DNA of 64,000 nucleotides from JAAUUE01 sp943370025 (GCA_943370025.1 CALRPI020000004.1:55711-119710); one strand, 5' to 3'. Positions 26,598-35,778 are shown, numbered from the stretch's first letter. The notes: generated by a model from the sequence alone, not told the origin. Translations and numbers: made by a program.

Positions 26598-28676
26598 TCA
26601 CCCTTTAAGCTGAATGACAGGAATTTCAATCACAAATTTCGTTCCTTGCCCAAGGGTAGAATCACACCATATGTTCCCGCCGTGTTTTTCCGTCACAATT
26701 TGGTAGCTGATGGATAAGCCCAACCCTGTGCCTTGACCTACTACCTTTGTTGTAAAGAAGGGATCAAATAAACGCGATCGAACTGCCTCTGAAATACCCA
26801 TGCCATTATCAGCGATCGCAATTCTGATCCAATCTGACTGGCTCAGTTGCGTTTGAATCGTGATTGTATTGGGTCGAGTGGCTATCTCTTGAAAAGAACG
26901 CCCTTGATTAGATTCTTCCAGTGCATCAATGGCATTGGCAAGCAAATTCATCAACACCTGATTGAGTTGTCCCGGATAGCATTCAACCAGGGGTAACTGA
27001 GCATATTGCTTCAGAATCTGAATTTCCGGGCGCTTTGCCGTTGCTTTGAGCCGATGTTGCAAAATCATCAACGTGCTATCAATGCCCTCATGAATATCAA
27101 CGGCTTTGCACTCAGATTCATCCAGTCGGGAGAAATTGCGTAACGACAACACAATTTCACGAATCCGATCGGTACCCACTTTCATGGAATTCAATATCTT
27201 TGCGACATCTTCGACCAAGAAGTCTAACTCGATATCATTGAGTATCGCTTGCAACGCAGGAGAAATATCTGGGCAAGACTGCTGGTAAACTTGCACAAGT
27301 TTGACTAAATTCTGGGTATAGCCCTCAAGGTAGCCCAGATTGCCATGAATAAAGTTGACGGGGTTGTTGATTTCGTGGGCTACCCCTGCGACCAGTTGAC
27401 CCAAGGATGACATTTTTTCACTTTGCACCAGTTGGGCTTGGGCTGAACTAACTTCTTGTAACGCAGTTTGCAACTCCTGCGCTTTTTGCTCTAGGCTACG
27501 ACTATAGATCTCAGACTGATTGCGCGAAAATTGGAGTTGCTCGACCATGTAGTTAAATTTCCGAGCCAACAAACCAATTTCATCATCAGTCAAGACAGGA
27601 GCACGTTGCTCAAGATCTCCAGCCCCAACTTGAGTTGCCGTATGCGCAATTTCTAAAACTGGACGCACAATCTGACGGACTAAGACGTACAATACCAGAG
27701 AAATAGCCCCAGTCAGGACAAGCCCTACTAACATAGTTTGTCGGGCTAATTTTTGGGCTGGTAAATTGGCAATATCCTCGCGCTGCTCAACCATCAGGAC
27801 AAGCCCGATGTTACTTAAACTATGGTAGACCCCAATTACAGTTACCTGCTCATAGTTTTGATATAGTCTGCGATCATTTAATCCACGCATCGCTGCGTGA
27901 ATCCCTTCACTAGAAACGGCCTGCCCGATCAAAGTGTTACTCAGCGTGCTGGAAACTAGTGTATTGGTTCCCTCAACGCTGCCAACTAGGTAAGCGTCAA
28001 CAGACTGTCCTAAATCTGCCCCTGCCTTCACAATCTGACTCAATCGTTCGAGGTTTAGGTGTGCTATTAAAACACCAATCCGTTCACCCTTGGTTCCCCG
28101 TAAGGGGGTTGCAAATGTGGCAATCAACTTGTTGGACACTAAGGACGTGTAGAAGATGGGTGTTGTCGGCTTTCCAGGCTCGACCTCCTCAAAATAGGTG
28201 AGGTCAGCAGAGGATTCGTACTCTCCATCTCGGCTTTGATGAGTTGAAATAATGACGCGATCGCCCCGATCTAGGATCGATACATCTGTAAAACTACTCT
28301 GGCTAGAGTCTAAAGAGGAGAGGTATTTCACGAGTAAGGCACGAGCTTTGACGCGATCAGCAAAACTCGTTTCTAGATCCAGGAGGATTCGACTTTGGTT
28401 TTCCACAATTGGCAACTGAGCAATCGATAGAAAAATGCGTTGTTGATCTTCAAACCAACGGTTAATTTCATTCTCCTTCAGGGTTGCTGCCACACTCAGT
28501 TGATCGAACGCAGACTTTTGCAAGGAGGCTTGCGCTTGATAGAAGGTTGCTCCTGAAGTGATGCTGACTGACACCAGAGACAGTAACAAGAAGTATCCAG
28601 ACATTCGAATAGTGAGATGTTGCTTCCACCATTTCAGAGGTTTCACCTTTAGCAAACAATTAAATGCTACTGCCAT
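26598..28676 (-). CDS. Sensor histidine kinase with extracellular sensor, HAMP and kinase domains
   Basis: This 692-aa protein has two membrane helices (about residues 25-44 and 312-332) around a periplasmic dCache-like region. A HAMP linker follows (about 333-385), then a coiled coil, then HisKA and HATPase_c. The H-box is VAHEINNPVNFIHGN, the N-box NLLANAIDAL, and the G-boxes DNGMGI and GTGLGLSIS. The ATG at 28676 lies inside the end of the upstream binding-protein gene (10-bp overlap), so the two are translationally coupled. No response regulator is adjacent. The binding protein may present a ligand to the sensor domain. Confidence 0.93.
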   Translation of the reverse strand: MAVAFNCLLKVKPLKWWKQHLTIRMSGYFLLLSLVSVSITSGATFYQAQASLQKSAFDQLSVAATLKENEINRWFEDQQRIFLSIAQLPIVENQSRILLDLETSFADRVKARALLVKYLSSLDSSQSSFTDVSILDRGDRVIISTHQSRDGEYESSADLTYFEEVEPGKPTTPIFYTSLVSNKLIATFATPLRGTKGERIGVLIAHLNLERLSQIVKAGADLGQSVDAYLVGSVEGTNTLVSSTLSNTLIGQAVSSEGIHAAMRGLNDRRLYQNYEQVTVIGVYHSLSNIGLVLMVEQREDIANLPAQKLARQTMLVGLVLTGAISLVLYVLVRQIVRPVLEIAHTATQVGAGDLEQRAPVLTDDEIGLLARKFNYMVEQLQFSRNQSEIYSRSLEQKAQELQTALQEVSSAQAQLVQSEKMSSLGQLVAGVAHEINNPVNFIHGNLGYLEGYTQNLVKLVQVYQQSCPDISPALQAILNDIELDFLVEDVAKILNSMKVGTDRIREIVLSLRNFSRLDESECKAVDIHEGIDSTLMILQHRLKATAKRPEIQILKQYAQLPLVECYPGQLNQVLMNLLANAIDALEESNQGRSFQEIATRPNTITIQTQLSQSDWIRIAIADNGMGISEAVRSRLFDPFFTTKVVGQGTGLGLSISYQIVTEKHGGNIWCDSTLGQGTKFVIEIPVIQLKG

Positions 28677-30082
28677 TTTGCAAATATCTCCTTCATCTGC
28701 TGGATCGCTTCATCCGCCCCTTGTTCAGCAGTTAGAGTATTAGTCGCAATCCGACTGATAATGTTTCCCCACACATCCTGTTGGAATATCTGACTGTAGG
28801 CAGGGGTTTGTGCAGAGTAAAAAAGTCGGGTGGGGCGATCGCTCAGTGTCTTTGCCAAAATAGGAATATGCGGATCGGTTGCATCCGTCCAGAAGGAATC
28901 TCGCCAAGCCTCTGGCATGACTGGGAAGAAGCGACCTCCCGAACTTTTTACAAAGTCTTGCAATACCTGAGGTTGAGTTAAATAAGACAGGAACATCTTC
29001 GCTGCTTTCTGTTTCTTGGATGAAGAAAGAAGCACTACCTGATTAACTGAAACCAGATGTTCCAGGGGGTTGCCGTCCGGTTTGTTAGGAAAATCAACCG
29101 TGCCCAGCTCCTTTAGATATACGTCTTTATTGTTCTTTTGGGAAACTGGAATTGACATCGAAGGATTGACCGTCATCCCGACCTGCTTATTGAGCAATGC
29201 CCGATTGTTATCTGGCGTTAACCACTTGGTTGCGGTGGGTGGCACATATCTCTGCTGGTAAAACCGGGTGTACCATTCCAAACAGCGAATGATGCCCTGG
29301 CGCACGTCAGTGGTATCTAGTTGCAACTTGCCCTGTGCATCCAGCAATTGCACGTTGTAGGCTTGCAAGATATGCTCAAAGAATACATAAGTGTCTGAGT
29401 TCCCGGCTGAAGTCGGAATGCCAAGTCCATAGAAGTCTGGATTCTGTGGACGGAAAGCATCTTGTACGGTCTTCCAAAAGTTCCAGAATGCATCCCAGTT
29501 GCTGGGAATGTTGCGATCGCTCAATCCTGACTTCTCTATTAGATCGCGCAAATAGAAAATATACGTGGCTTCCTGACTCAGGGGTAGCGCATAATAACTC
29601 CGTTTTTTCTCTACATTGTTATAGAAGGAGACCGCTTCTAGGGCTGTGGTAATATAAGCTGCCTTCACAGGTTCTACAATGTCTGAGATATCTACCAGCT
29701 TACCTTGCCAAGCAAAGCGTGGATTGAGGGCTATATCTCCCTTATAAGCATACAAAATATCCGGCGGATTACCAGACTGATAGGCACGCTCTAACTTTTG
29801 TAGAATATCATCTTGTTTGTGGAACGAAAGGTTGAGGGGAATATTACTTTGCCCTTGCCAATCCTTGGCAATTTTCTGAATCGCTTCATCTTCAGTCAAT
29901 ATCAGCCCCTTCGTCCACCAAATTTCAAGCGTTTGACTCGACGGATTGGCATCAGATGGATTGCTAGTTGGAGCTTTTGCTGTACAAGCAGCTGTCAATG
30001 TGCTTAATGACAGCCAGATCATCTGCCGCCGAGTTAAGCCAGCATGAAAGTGACGATAAGAATAAAGCTTTTCTTTCATCAT
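28667..30082 (-). CDS. ABC-type solute-binding lipoprotein (family 1)
   Basis: This 471-aa protein has an RR motif (LTRRQM) and a lipobox-like LTAAC at about residues 30-34, suggesting export as a lipoprotein, perhaps by Tat. The mature part fits extracellular sugar-type binding proteins: LEIWWTKGLILTEDEAIQKIAKDWQ, ILYAYKGDIALNPRFAW and the C-terminal ADEAIQQMKEIF. No permease or ATPase gene is nearby. Its stop overlaps the histidine kinase start by 10 bp, implying a signalling rather than transport role, or shared subunits encoded elsewhere. Ligand unknown. Confidence 0.9.
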   Translation of the reverse strand: MMKEKLYSYRHFHAGLTRRQMIWLSLSTLTAACTAKAPTSNPSDANPSSQTLEIWWTKGLILTEDEAIQKIAKDWQGQSNIPLNLSFHKQDDILQKLERAYQSGNPPDILYAYKGDIALNPRFAWQGKLVDISDIVEPVKAAYITTALEAVSFYNNVEKKRSYYALPLSQEATYIFYLRDLIEKSGLSDRNIPSNWDAFWNFWKTVQDAFRPQNPDFYGLGIPTSAGNSDTYVFFEHILQAYNVQLLDAQGKLQLDTTDVRQGIIRCLEWYTRFYQQRYVPPTATKWLTPDNNRALLNKQVGMTVNPSMSIPVSQKNNKDVYLKELGTVDFPNKPDGNPLEHLVSVNQVVLLSSSKKQKAAKMFLSYLTQPQVLQDFVKSSGGRFFPVMPEAWRDSFWTDATDPHIPILAKTLSDRPTRLFYSAQTPAYSQIFQQDVWGNIISRIATNTLTAEQGADEAIQQMKEIFAKWQ

Positions 30083-30213
30083 GAAAGGTTTTCTTAAACA
30101 GATGAGGAGAGTTGTTGTCTTGGGAGGGAAATAGCCAGTTAAGTTTCTATGGCTCCTCTTACAATTATTCCCAATTGAAGGGGTAAACTAATCAGGAATT
30201 ACTAAATCGGAAT

Positions 30214-30254
30214 CGGATGCTTTTGCGAGCGCAGAGCACTCGCAAAAGCATCCG
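30214..30254. terminator. Strong hairpin between the SBP operon and ndhD
   Basis: CGGATGCTTTTGCGAG and CTCGCAAAAGCATCCG form a 16-bp perfect stem around a 9-base loop. It lies in the gap downstream of ndhD and upstream of the binding-protein gene, both leftward, so it could stop ndhD read-through. Confidence 0.6.
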
Positions 30255-30264
30255 AAATTCTAGA

Positions 30265-30356
30265 TATAGTAACCGCCAAGGGAGTTGAGATGATTTTGGT
30301 GGTAGCCCTTGCAGATCAAGGTTTACCACAACATAACCTATTTTGACCCTGCTATA
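30265..30356. repeat. Palindromic element, family F copy 2
   Basis: The left end TATAGTAACCGCCAAGGG and right end GACCCTGCTATA are inverted-like. GAGATGATTTTGGTGGTA precedes a degenerate core. It matches the left half of 32396-32503. Confidence 0.65.
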
Positions 30357-30421
30357 CAAACTGCTGTAGATATAGCAGGGGCACAAGGCTTTGCGCCCTT
30401 AAACGTAGAAGAATAGCTAGG

Positions 30422-32104
30422 TTATTTAACAGTACCCAAAACCGTTGATACTTCAGAGCTAGGAATCTTCGGTGCGAGGAATCCTTTAGCATAAATTTGG
30501 GGATTCTTCTGGGCGATTTGGATGTAGGACTGGCGAACTTCGGCATTTACTGCCACGGTTTTGGCATCATACAATTGGGTTGCCATTTTGGGATATAAGC
30601 CAATCCCGATGATGGGAACTAAGAAGCAGAAAGCAATCAAAACTTCTCTCCAGTTAGCATCAAAGAACTTGGCATCTGCCGGCATCACACAACTATTTCC
30701 AAAACATACTGCTTCCTGATCCCCAGCCTCCAAGACGATGCCATTGACATCACAAGTTGGAGCAACCCCAGAACTGTAGAACATCTGACGCAGCATGGAG
30801 AGGAGATAAATCGGCGTGAGAATCAAACCTACTGCCGCTAAAACTACAGTCACAGCACGGAAAGTAGGACTGTATAGATCACTGGTAGATATGCCAACAA
30901 ACACAGACAGTTCACCAGCAAAGCCACTCATGCCGGGCAGGGCTAGGGATGCCATAGCACCAGCAGTAAACAGAGCAAATACCTTAGGCATCACTTTACC
31001 AATTTCTCCCATCTCATCCAGCATCATAGTGTGGGTTCGATCGTAGGTCACCCCAGCCAAGAAGAACAATACGGAAGCAATTAGACCATGGGAGAGCATT
31101 TGTAATAAAGCTCCATTGACCCCAATATCAGTAAAGGAGGCAATCCCCAGTAGCACAAACCCCATGTGGGAAACCGAGGAGTAGGCAAGACGACGCTTCA
31201 TATTCGTCTGCCCAAAGGAGTTGAATCCACCGTAGATAATGTTCACTACTCCCAAGATTGCCAAGATGGGGGCAAAATACACATGGGCATTGGGAAAGAG
31301 TTCTAGATTAAAACGAATTAATCCATAACCCCCCATTTTCAGGAGAACTCCAGCCAAAATCATCGATACTGGAGACGATGCCTCACCGTGGGCATCCGGG
31401 AGCCAAGTATGGAGAGGGAATATGGCCAATTTCACGCCAAAGGCGATCATTAAGCCGGCATAGAGCAATAACTCTAGGGCTAGGGGAAATTCTTTCAGCC
31501 CCAATTCAGCCATGTCGAAGGTGATATTGTCACCGTAGAAAGCCATACCCAGAGCAGCTACCAAGATAAAGATGGAGGCAGCAGCGGTATAAAGCAAGAA
31601 TTTGGTGGCGGCGTACTGCCGTTTTTGACCACCCCAAATAGAAACGAGAAGATATACAGGAACTAATTCTAGCTCCCACATAATGAAAAAAAGTAGAGTG
31701 TCTTGGGCAACAAATACCCCTACCTGAGCCGAGTACAACAACAGCATTAAGAAATAGAACAGGCGGGGTTTGCGATCGACCCCCCACGCTGCAAAAATCG
31801 CTAAGGTTGTGACTAGCCCTGCTAAAAGCACTAGAGGCATAGATAAACCATCTACCGAAACAGCCCAGTTCAGACCTAACTGAGGTACCCAGGCATATTT
31901 TTCCATCAATTGAAAATTCGCACTGCTAGCATCGTAATGCCGCCAAAAAACGTAGCACATCAGCAAAAAGTCTGCGATACCTACGCCCAGAGCATACCAC
32001 CGGACATTTTTGCCATCTTTGTCAGGCAATACGGGGATAAGAAAGGCAGCAATTAGAGGTAGCAGGACGATTGCGGTTAGCCAGGGAAATTGATCCGCTA
32101 TCAT
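30422..32104 (-). CDS. ndhD: NDH-1 subunit NdhD (D1/D2 type)
   Basis: This 560-aa protein has about 14 membrane helices and the proton-antiporter-like core of NDH-1. Marks include WAVSVDGLSMPLVLLAGLVT, IMWELELVPVYLLVSIWGG (with the key Glu), FGVKLAIFPLHTWLPDAHGEA and LLKMGGYGLIRFN. It acts in the thylakoid membrane in respiration and cyclic electron flow. The C-terminal tail beyond the last helix is longer than in the E. coli homologue. No ndhF is adjacent. Whether it is the respiratory D1/D2 or the carbon-uptake D3/D4 form is not certain, though the lack of a CO2-uptake gene neighbour favours D1/D2. Confidence 0.94.
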   Translation of the reverse strand: MIADQFPWLTAIVLLPLIAAFLIPVLPDKDGKNVRWYALGVGIADFLLMCYVFWRHYDASSANFQLMEKYAWVPQLGLNWAVSVDGLSMPLVLLAGLVTTLAIFAAWGVDRKPRLFYFLMLLLYSAQVGVFVAQDTLLFFIMWELELVPVYLLVSIWGGQKRQYAATKFLLYTAAASIFILVAALGMAFYGDNITFDMAELGLKEFPLALELLLYAGLMIAFGVKLAIFPLHTWLPDAHGEASSPVSMILAGVLLKMGGYGLIRFNLELFPNAHVYFAPILAILGVVNIIYGGFNSFGQTNMKRRLAYSSVSHMGFVLLGIASFTDIGVNGALLQMLSHGLIASVLFFLAGVTYDRTHTMMLDEMGEIGKVMPKVFALFTAGAMASLALPGMSGFAGELSVFVGISTSDLYSPTFRAVTVVLAAVGLILTPIYLLSMLRQMFYSSGVAPTCDVNGIVLEAGDQEAVCFGNSCVMPADAKFFDANWREVLIAFCFLVPIIGIGLYPKMATQLYDAKTVAVNAEVRQSYIQIAQKNPQIYAKGFLAPKIPSSEVSTVLGTVK

Positions 32105-32277
32105 AACAATAAGAAGAAATACTTATTTGGGTTGAATGTAGTCATTATACTAAACTTTGTAAATAATTACTTATAATTTCTTTATAATCATTTACCCATG
32201 TATACGAAAGTAAATTCTAATCATCGTTAGAGTTCAGGAATTAGGCATTTAGACGTTTTTGCAAGAATATCCTGTGC

Positions 32278-32375
32278 AGGACTTACGCATGTGGAAGTTG
32301 TTATGGGCTTCGGCTACGCTCAGCCCATAACAACTTCCACAATTCTTGATAATTCGTTGGCAGTGGGTAAGTTCT
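32278..32375. repeat. Palindromic element, family C copy 3
   Basis: The ends AGGACTTACGCA and TTGGCAGTGGGTAAGTTCT are inverted. A 20-bp stem, GTGGAAGTTGTTATGGGC paired with GCCCATAACAACTTCCAC, surrounds TTCGGCTACGCTCA. Confidence 0.8.
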
Positions 32376-32381
32376 ACTATG

Positions 32382-32430
32382 TATAGCAACCACTGTATAG
32401 CAACCGCCAAATAGCAACCGCCAAGGGGGT
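32382..32430 (+). repeat. Three stacked copies of a family F terminus
   Basis: TATAGCAACC occurs at 32382, and again at 32396; ATAGCAACCGCCAA follows at 32411. The start of the element has thus been repeated directly, perhaps by slippage or successive insertion. Confidence 0.65.
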
Positions 32431-32503
32431 TAGGATGATTAGAGTAGTGGAACCCCTGCTTCGTGGGGGTTCCACTACTCTAATCATCCTGGCGACGGCT
32501 ATA
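32396..32503. repeat. Palindromic element, family F copy 3
   Basis: It runs from TATAGCAACCGCC to GGCGACGGCTATA. The long stem GATGATTAGAGTAGTGGAACC / GGTTCCACTACTCTAATCATC encloses CCCTGCTTCGTGGGG. It ends just before the amidase gene and must lie inside or next to its leader. Confidence 0.8.
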
Positions 32504-32541
32504 TTGTGCGAGAGATAGTTTTTTTTACTGATAGTGACCTT

Positions 32542-33456
32542 ATGGGAAAGTTTAGTTCTAAAATCACTAGGATATTCTGCTTGCTTTGCTGCTGGGGATT
32601 GCTGCTAGCTTGGCGATCGCCTAATGCTCTGGCAAATTCCCCCACCAAACTTGGGCAGCCAACCATGCTGGAAGTTGCCTCAAGTCTGCGTCCGGAAACC
32701 TCGACAACCTGTGCAGTGCGCCCACATTTAGCCACAGACCCCCCAGAAATCGTTGATATTCGTCAGGAAGATTTTTCGGCTAGTAGATTTCGCCGAGGTT
32801 TGGGTGACTTAGTAGATGGGCTTAGTAGTGAGAATACTGCCGATCCACCAGAGAGAATTGCCGCAGCTAATCCGACTAATTATGGCGATCGCGTCTTTTT
32901 AGACCTCTACGGAAATTCCGGCTATCGTCCCCCGGTCGTAGTTCTCCATGAAACCGTAGCCACCGTTAGCCAAACTTTGAATTTCTTTCAAACTCCCCAT
33001 CGAGACGAAGATGAACAAGCCAGCTATCACACCTTGATTAGTTTAGAGGGGGAGGTAATTTATATTGTCCCACCAGATAAGCGGGCTTTTGGGGCGGGTA
33101 ATTCTATTTTCGCCAGCCAAGACGGGGAAGATGCAGTGCAGACTAATCCTAACTACCCGCCTTCTGTGAATAATTTTGCCTACCATATTTCTCTAGAAAG
33201 CCCTGATGATGGCTTGAATAACCGGCGTACCCACAGTGGTTATACTCAGGCGCAGTATCGATCGCTGGCTTGGCTAGTGGCTAAGACTGGAGTTCCGGAA
33301 AACCGGATCACTACTCATCGGGAAGTCGATCGCTCTGGACAGCGCATTGATCCCCGGAGTTTTGACTATGAGTATTTTCTTGCTTGGTATCAAATCATGC
33401 CCAAAACTCAGGAAATTTCGATCGGCTGTGTTCCTCCCACTGCTAATTCATTATAA
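32542..33456 (+). CDS. Exported N-acetylmuramoyl-L-alanine amidase (Amidase_2 type)
   Basis: I take the ATG at 32542 (MGKFSSKITR), which gives a signal peptide (IFCLLCCWGLLLAW, about residues 10-25). A GTG at 32506 would add 12 residues before it. The mature protein has a T7-lysozyme-like fold with zinc ligands in VVLHETVAT and ITTHREVDRSG, plus the core SYHTLISLEGEVIYIVPPDKRAFGAG. It probably cleaves the amide between MurNAc and the stem peptide in the periplasm. An N-terminal region of about 90 residues before the catalytic domain is not recognised. Confidence 0.87.
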   Translation: MGKFSSKITRIFCLLCCWGLLLAWRSPNALANSPTKLGQPTMLEVASSLRPETSTTCAVRPHLATDPPEIVDIRQEDFSASRFRRGLGDLVDGLSSENTADPPERIAAANPTNYGDRVFLDLYGNSGYRPPVVVLHETVATVSQTLNFFQTPHRDEDEQASYHTLISLEGEVIYIVPPDKRAFGAGNSIFASQDGEDAVQTNPNYPPSVNNFAYHISLESPDDGLNNRRTHSGYTQAQYRSLAWLVAKTGVPENRITTHREVDRSGQRIDPRSFDYEYFLAWYQIMPKTQEISIGCVPPTANSL

Positions 33457-33564
33457 ATTCCTAACAATTGGCTGGTGGAAATTCCTCCATAAATCGGTTA
33501 AGGTGGGAATGTGTGTAAATAGTGTTTCCCACCTAAAATCAAGAAACAGGGAGATTTAGAATCA

Positions 33565-33795
33565 ATGAGCAACGTCAAAATAGAAGAGAAGATCGAGCAG
33601 GAATTAGAGGCAGCTAGAGAGGTGTGTGACGTTAGTGGTGCAACTTCTGGAGCCTGTGCGGCTGCTTGGGATGCAGTAGAAGAGTTACAAGCAGAAGCCT
33701 CTCACCAAAGACAACAAGAACCTAAGAAAAACTCCTTGCAACAGTATTGTGATGACAATCCTGAAGCAGCCGAGTGCCGTCTTTATGAAGACTAG
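33565..33795 (+). CDS. cp12: CP12 Calvin cycle regulator
   Basis: This 76-aa protein is a complete CP12. The N-terminal Cys pair is in VCDVSGATSGACAAAWDAVEEL, containing the conserved AWD-VEEL core. The C-terminal pair is in YCDDNPEAAECRLYED. CP12 is an intrinsically disordered, thioredoxin-controlled linker that ties GAPDH and phosphoribulokinase into an inactive complex in the dark. Both redox pairs are present, so both disulfides can form. A good terminator follows at 33911. Confidence 0.96.
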   Translation: MSNVKIEEKIEQELEAAREVCDVSGATSGACAAAWDAVEELQAEASHQRQQEPKKNSLQQYCDDNPEAAECRLYED

Positions 33796-33910
33796 GGTTT
33801 TATTTAGCTAGGTTTTACGGAGAGTCAACCTTTGATTTTTCTGTCTAACTATTTCCTACTGGTCTGCTTCCTCACACTTTCAGACTCCATATCAGATTTC
33901 TCAAAAGTAA

Positions 33911-33957
33911 CAAAATCCCCTCATAACTACCCCCCAGTTATTAGGGGATTTGTTTTG
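33911..33957 (+). terminator. Rho-independent-type terminator after cp12
   Basis: AAAATCCCCT pairs with AGGGGATTTT-like sequence through a further AACT/AGTT pairing, and the right arm runs into TTTGTTTT. Confidence 0.75.
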
Positions 33958-33973
33958 CAAAGATTTGTGTTAC

Positions 33974-34065
33974 TATGGCAATCCTAAATGGGTTGAGAAC
34001 GTCTTCCCCTCCGGGGAAGACGTTCTCAACCCTCTAAAATTCTAAACTCAATTAGGATCGTTATA
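33974..34065. repeat. Palindromic element, family D copy 2
   Basis: The ends TATGGCAATCCTAAAT and AATTAGGATCGTTATA are inverted. The stem GGGTTGAGAACGTCTTCCCC is mirrored perfectly around a 2-3 base loop. Confidence 0.85.
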
Positions 34066-34100
34066 GTTGTTAAGGATAGTTTTTAAACCCCAAGTATCTT

Positions 34101-34403
34101 ATGAATTTAGATATTCCAGAAAATGAGGCTCAGACTATAATCTCAACGGAGAAAACAGGATCAGAAGTTGAGCGATCGATCCCTGACACCTCAGTTGTTG
34201 AGCCGGTGATTCCTGATCAAGAGAAGACAACAGAGGCGATCACCCAAATCGACACTCCTACCTCTACTGAACCGAAACCCAGCTATGTCAAACTAGCAAT
34301 GCGGAATATGGTCAAAAAGCGGGGACTCTCTCTACAACACTTCTTCTTAACTACGATCGGTCTTTTGGCTTTTCTGGTGGGGCTTGCCTACCTAACTCGA
34401 TAA
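34101..34403 (+). CDS. DUF3285 family small membrane protein
   Basis: This 100-aa protein has an acidic, Thr/Pro-rich N-terminal 60 residues. The conserved C-terminus SYVKLAMRNMVKKRGLSLQHFF is followed by one membrane helix (LTTIGLLAFLVGLAYL). This matches DUF3285, a cyanobacterial family usually found next to ybeY, as here (2-bp gap). The function is unknown. Confidence 0.88.
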   Translation: MNLDIPENEAQTIISTEKTGSEVERSIPDTSVVEPVIPDQEKTTEAITQIDTPTSTEPKPSYVKLAMRNMVKKRGLSLQHFFLTTIGLLAFLVGLAYLTR

Positions 34404-34405
34404 CA

Positions 34406-34936
34406 GTGATAGACAAAGGAGTAGTTGTGGGTTTGCCTGTAGAAATTATTATTCAAGACCATTATTTTTCTCCAGAGATGGGGCTTGCCAGCATTACCTC
34501 AACTCAGTGGACGGAATGGATAGAGCGATGGCTGGAAATCATGCAAGAGGAATTGCCGGAAGCAATTGGCTATGAACTCAGCCTGAGGCTAACTAACGAT
34601 CAAGAAATTCAACAACTTAATTATCAGTACCGTCAGAAAGACCAGCCTACAGATGTCTTGGCATTTGCAGCCCTAGAAGGAAATGATCCTTTAATGGCAG
34701 CAGCAATGGCTGAAGAACCCCTTTATCTAGGAGATGTCGTAATTTCTGTGGATACTGCTCAACGTCAGGCGATCGAGCGGGAGCATACTTTGGAGCTAGA
34801 GTTAGCTTGGTTAGCGGCTCATGGTGTTTTACATCTTTTGGGTTGGGATCACCCTGATGACGAAAGCTTAGAAATTATGTTAAAACAGCAGGAAGTTCTA
34901 CTTCATAGTGTGAATTTAAGCTTTGGAGATCCATAG
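34406..34936 (+). CDS. ybeY: Endoribonuclease YbeY
   Basis: This 176-aa protein starts at the GTG at 34406, two bases after the DUF3285 stop. It has the metal-binding signature AAHGVLHLLGWDH (HxxxHxxxxxH) and the conserved RQKDQPTDVLAFA. YbeY is a zinc-dependent endoribonuclease in 16S rRNA 3' maturation and ribosome quality control. Context DUF3285-ybeY-dgkA is a known cyanobacterial order, though a palindromic element and 190 bp lie before dgkA. Confidence 0.95.
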   Translation: MIDKGVVVGLPVEIIIQDHYFSPEMGLASITSTQWTEWIERWLEIMQEELPEAIGYELSLRLTNDQEIQQLNYQYRQKDQPTDVLAFAALEGNDPLMAAAMAEEPLYLGDVVISVDTAQRQAIEREHTLELELAWLAAHGVLHLLGWDHPDDESLEIMLKQQEVLLHSVNLSFGDP

Positions 34937-34939
34937 GAC

Positions 34940-35020
34940 TTAGAGGCTATTTATAAAGTCTGGTTTTGCGCCTCCGGAGGGGGCGCAAAACCAGACCTTC
35001 TAGCCACTTTACAAATGACC
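34940..35020. repeat. Palindromic element, family E copy 2
   Basis: It starts TTAGAGGCTATTTATAAAGTC three bases after the ybeY stop. The stem GTCTGGTTTTGCGCC / GGCGCAAAACCAGAC (34958-34996) is followed by CTTCTAGCCACTTTACAAATGACC. Confidence 0.8.
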
Positions 35021-35130
35021 ACTTACGCAAATCTTAAAGTATGTGAATTTACTGATTATATTTATTGATAATATTTAGAAGCTAGCCCAGTGATAATTAT
35101 TAGACTCTAGCCCATTGGGTAACTACGGCT

Positions 35131-35778
35131 ATGGACTCCAACCGTCGATCGAGCAGTTCTGTCCCACAATCATCAGAATATTTAAGTTCAGAATCTTTAA
35201 GTTCCGATGCTCTACTTGCTTCTGAAGTAGGGGAAGATGTGGGGGAACGTTTTACATCTACCTCCAATACTAATGGCGACATAAGCTCTAGTCCCAAACC
35301 TAGTCTTAAACCTAATCTAATTATTGATGCGACTACCACCACCCCAGTCCCTAGTAGCCCAGTGCCTTCATCGCATCAGCGTCAACTAGCTTGGCAGATT
35401 GCCCCTAATGTGTTCTTGAGCTTTCGCTATGCTTGGATGGGTGTAGTGTATGCTTTTTCTACCCAGAGAAATCTCCGGATTCATACAATTATTGGCACGA
35501 TCGCCATCGGTCTGAGTGCATGGCTACAACTTCCTTTACTAGAAATTGCCGTAATTGGCTTAACTATTGCTCTAGTATTAGCTATGGAGCTACTGAATAC
35601 AGCGATCGAATCCGTGGTGGATCTCCTCGTTAAGCAGTCCTACCATGAATTAGCTAAAATTGCCAAAGACTGTGCTGCCGGAGCAGTTTTAGTTTCTGCC
35701 CTAGCCTCTGTCTTTGTGGCCGGATTGCTATTACTGCCTCCTTTGTATCAAAAATTAATAGTAATCTTAAATACATAA
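35131..35778 (+). CDS. dgkA: Diacylglycerol kinase family protein
   Basis: This 215-aa protein begins with about 80 residues of Ser/Pro-rich low complexity, then a trimeric-type DgkA domain with three membrane helices. The motif VLAMELLNTAIESVVDL carries the catalytic Glu and the metal site. The usual family length is about 120-150 aa, so the Ser-rich N-terminus is an extension; a later start (for example an internal ATG) is possible but weakly supported. Cyanobacterial members may phosphorylate undecaprenol or diacylglycerol. The TAA stop lies in the left end of a family E repeat. Confidence 0.92.
   Translation: MDSNRRSSSSVPQSSEYLSSESLSSDALLASEVGEDVGERFTSTSNTNGDISSSPKPSLKPNLIIDATTTTPVPSSPVPSSHQRQLAWQIAPNVFLSFRYAWMGVVYAFSTQRNLRIHTIIGTIAIGLSAWLQLPLLEIAVIGLTIALVLAMELLNTAIESVVDLLVKQSYHELAKIAKDCAAGAVLVSALASVFVAGLLLLPPLYQKLIVILNT

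Noticed and set aside
32378..32430. Possible CRISPR-like array of TATAGCAACC units
   Set aside because: Only three short irregular units, no spacers of even length, and they match the terminus of family F elements.
34101..35778. Single operon DUF3285-ybeY-dgkA
   Set aside because: The first two are 2 bp apart, but a hairpin element and about 190 bp separate ybeY from dgkA, so read-through is doubtful.
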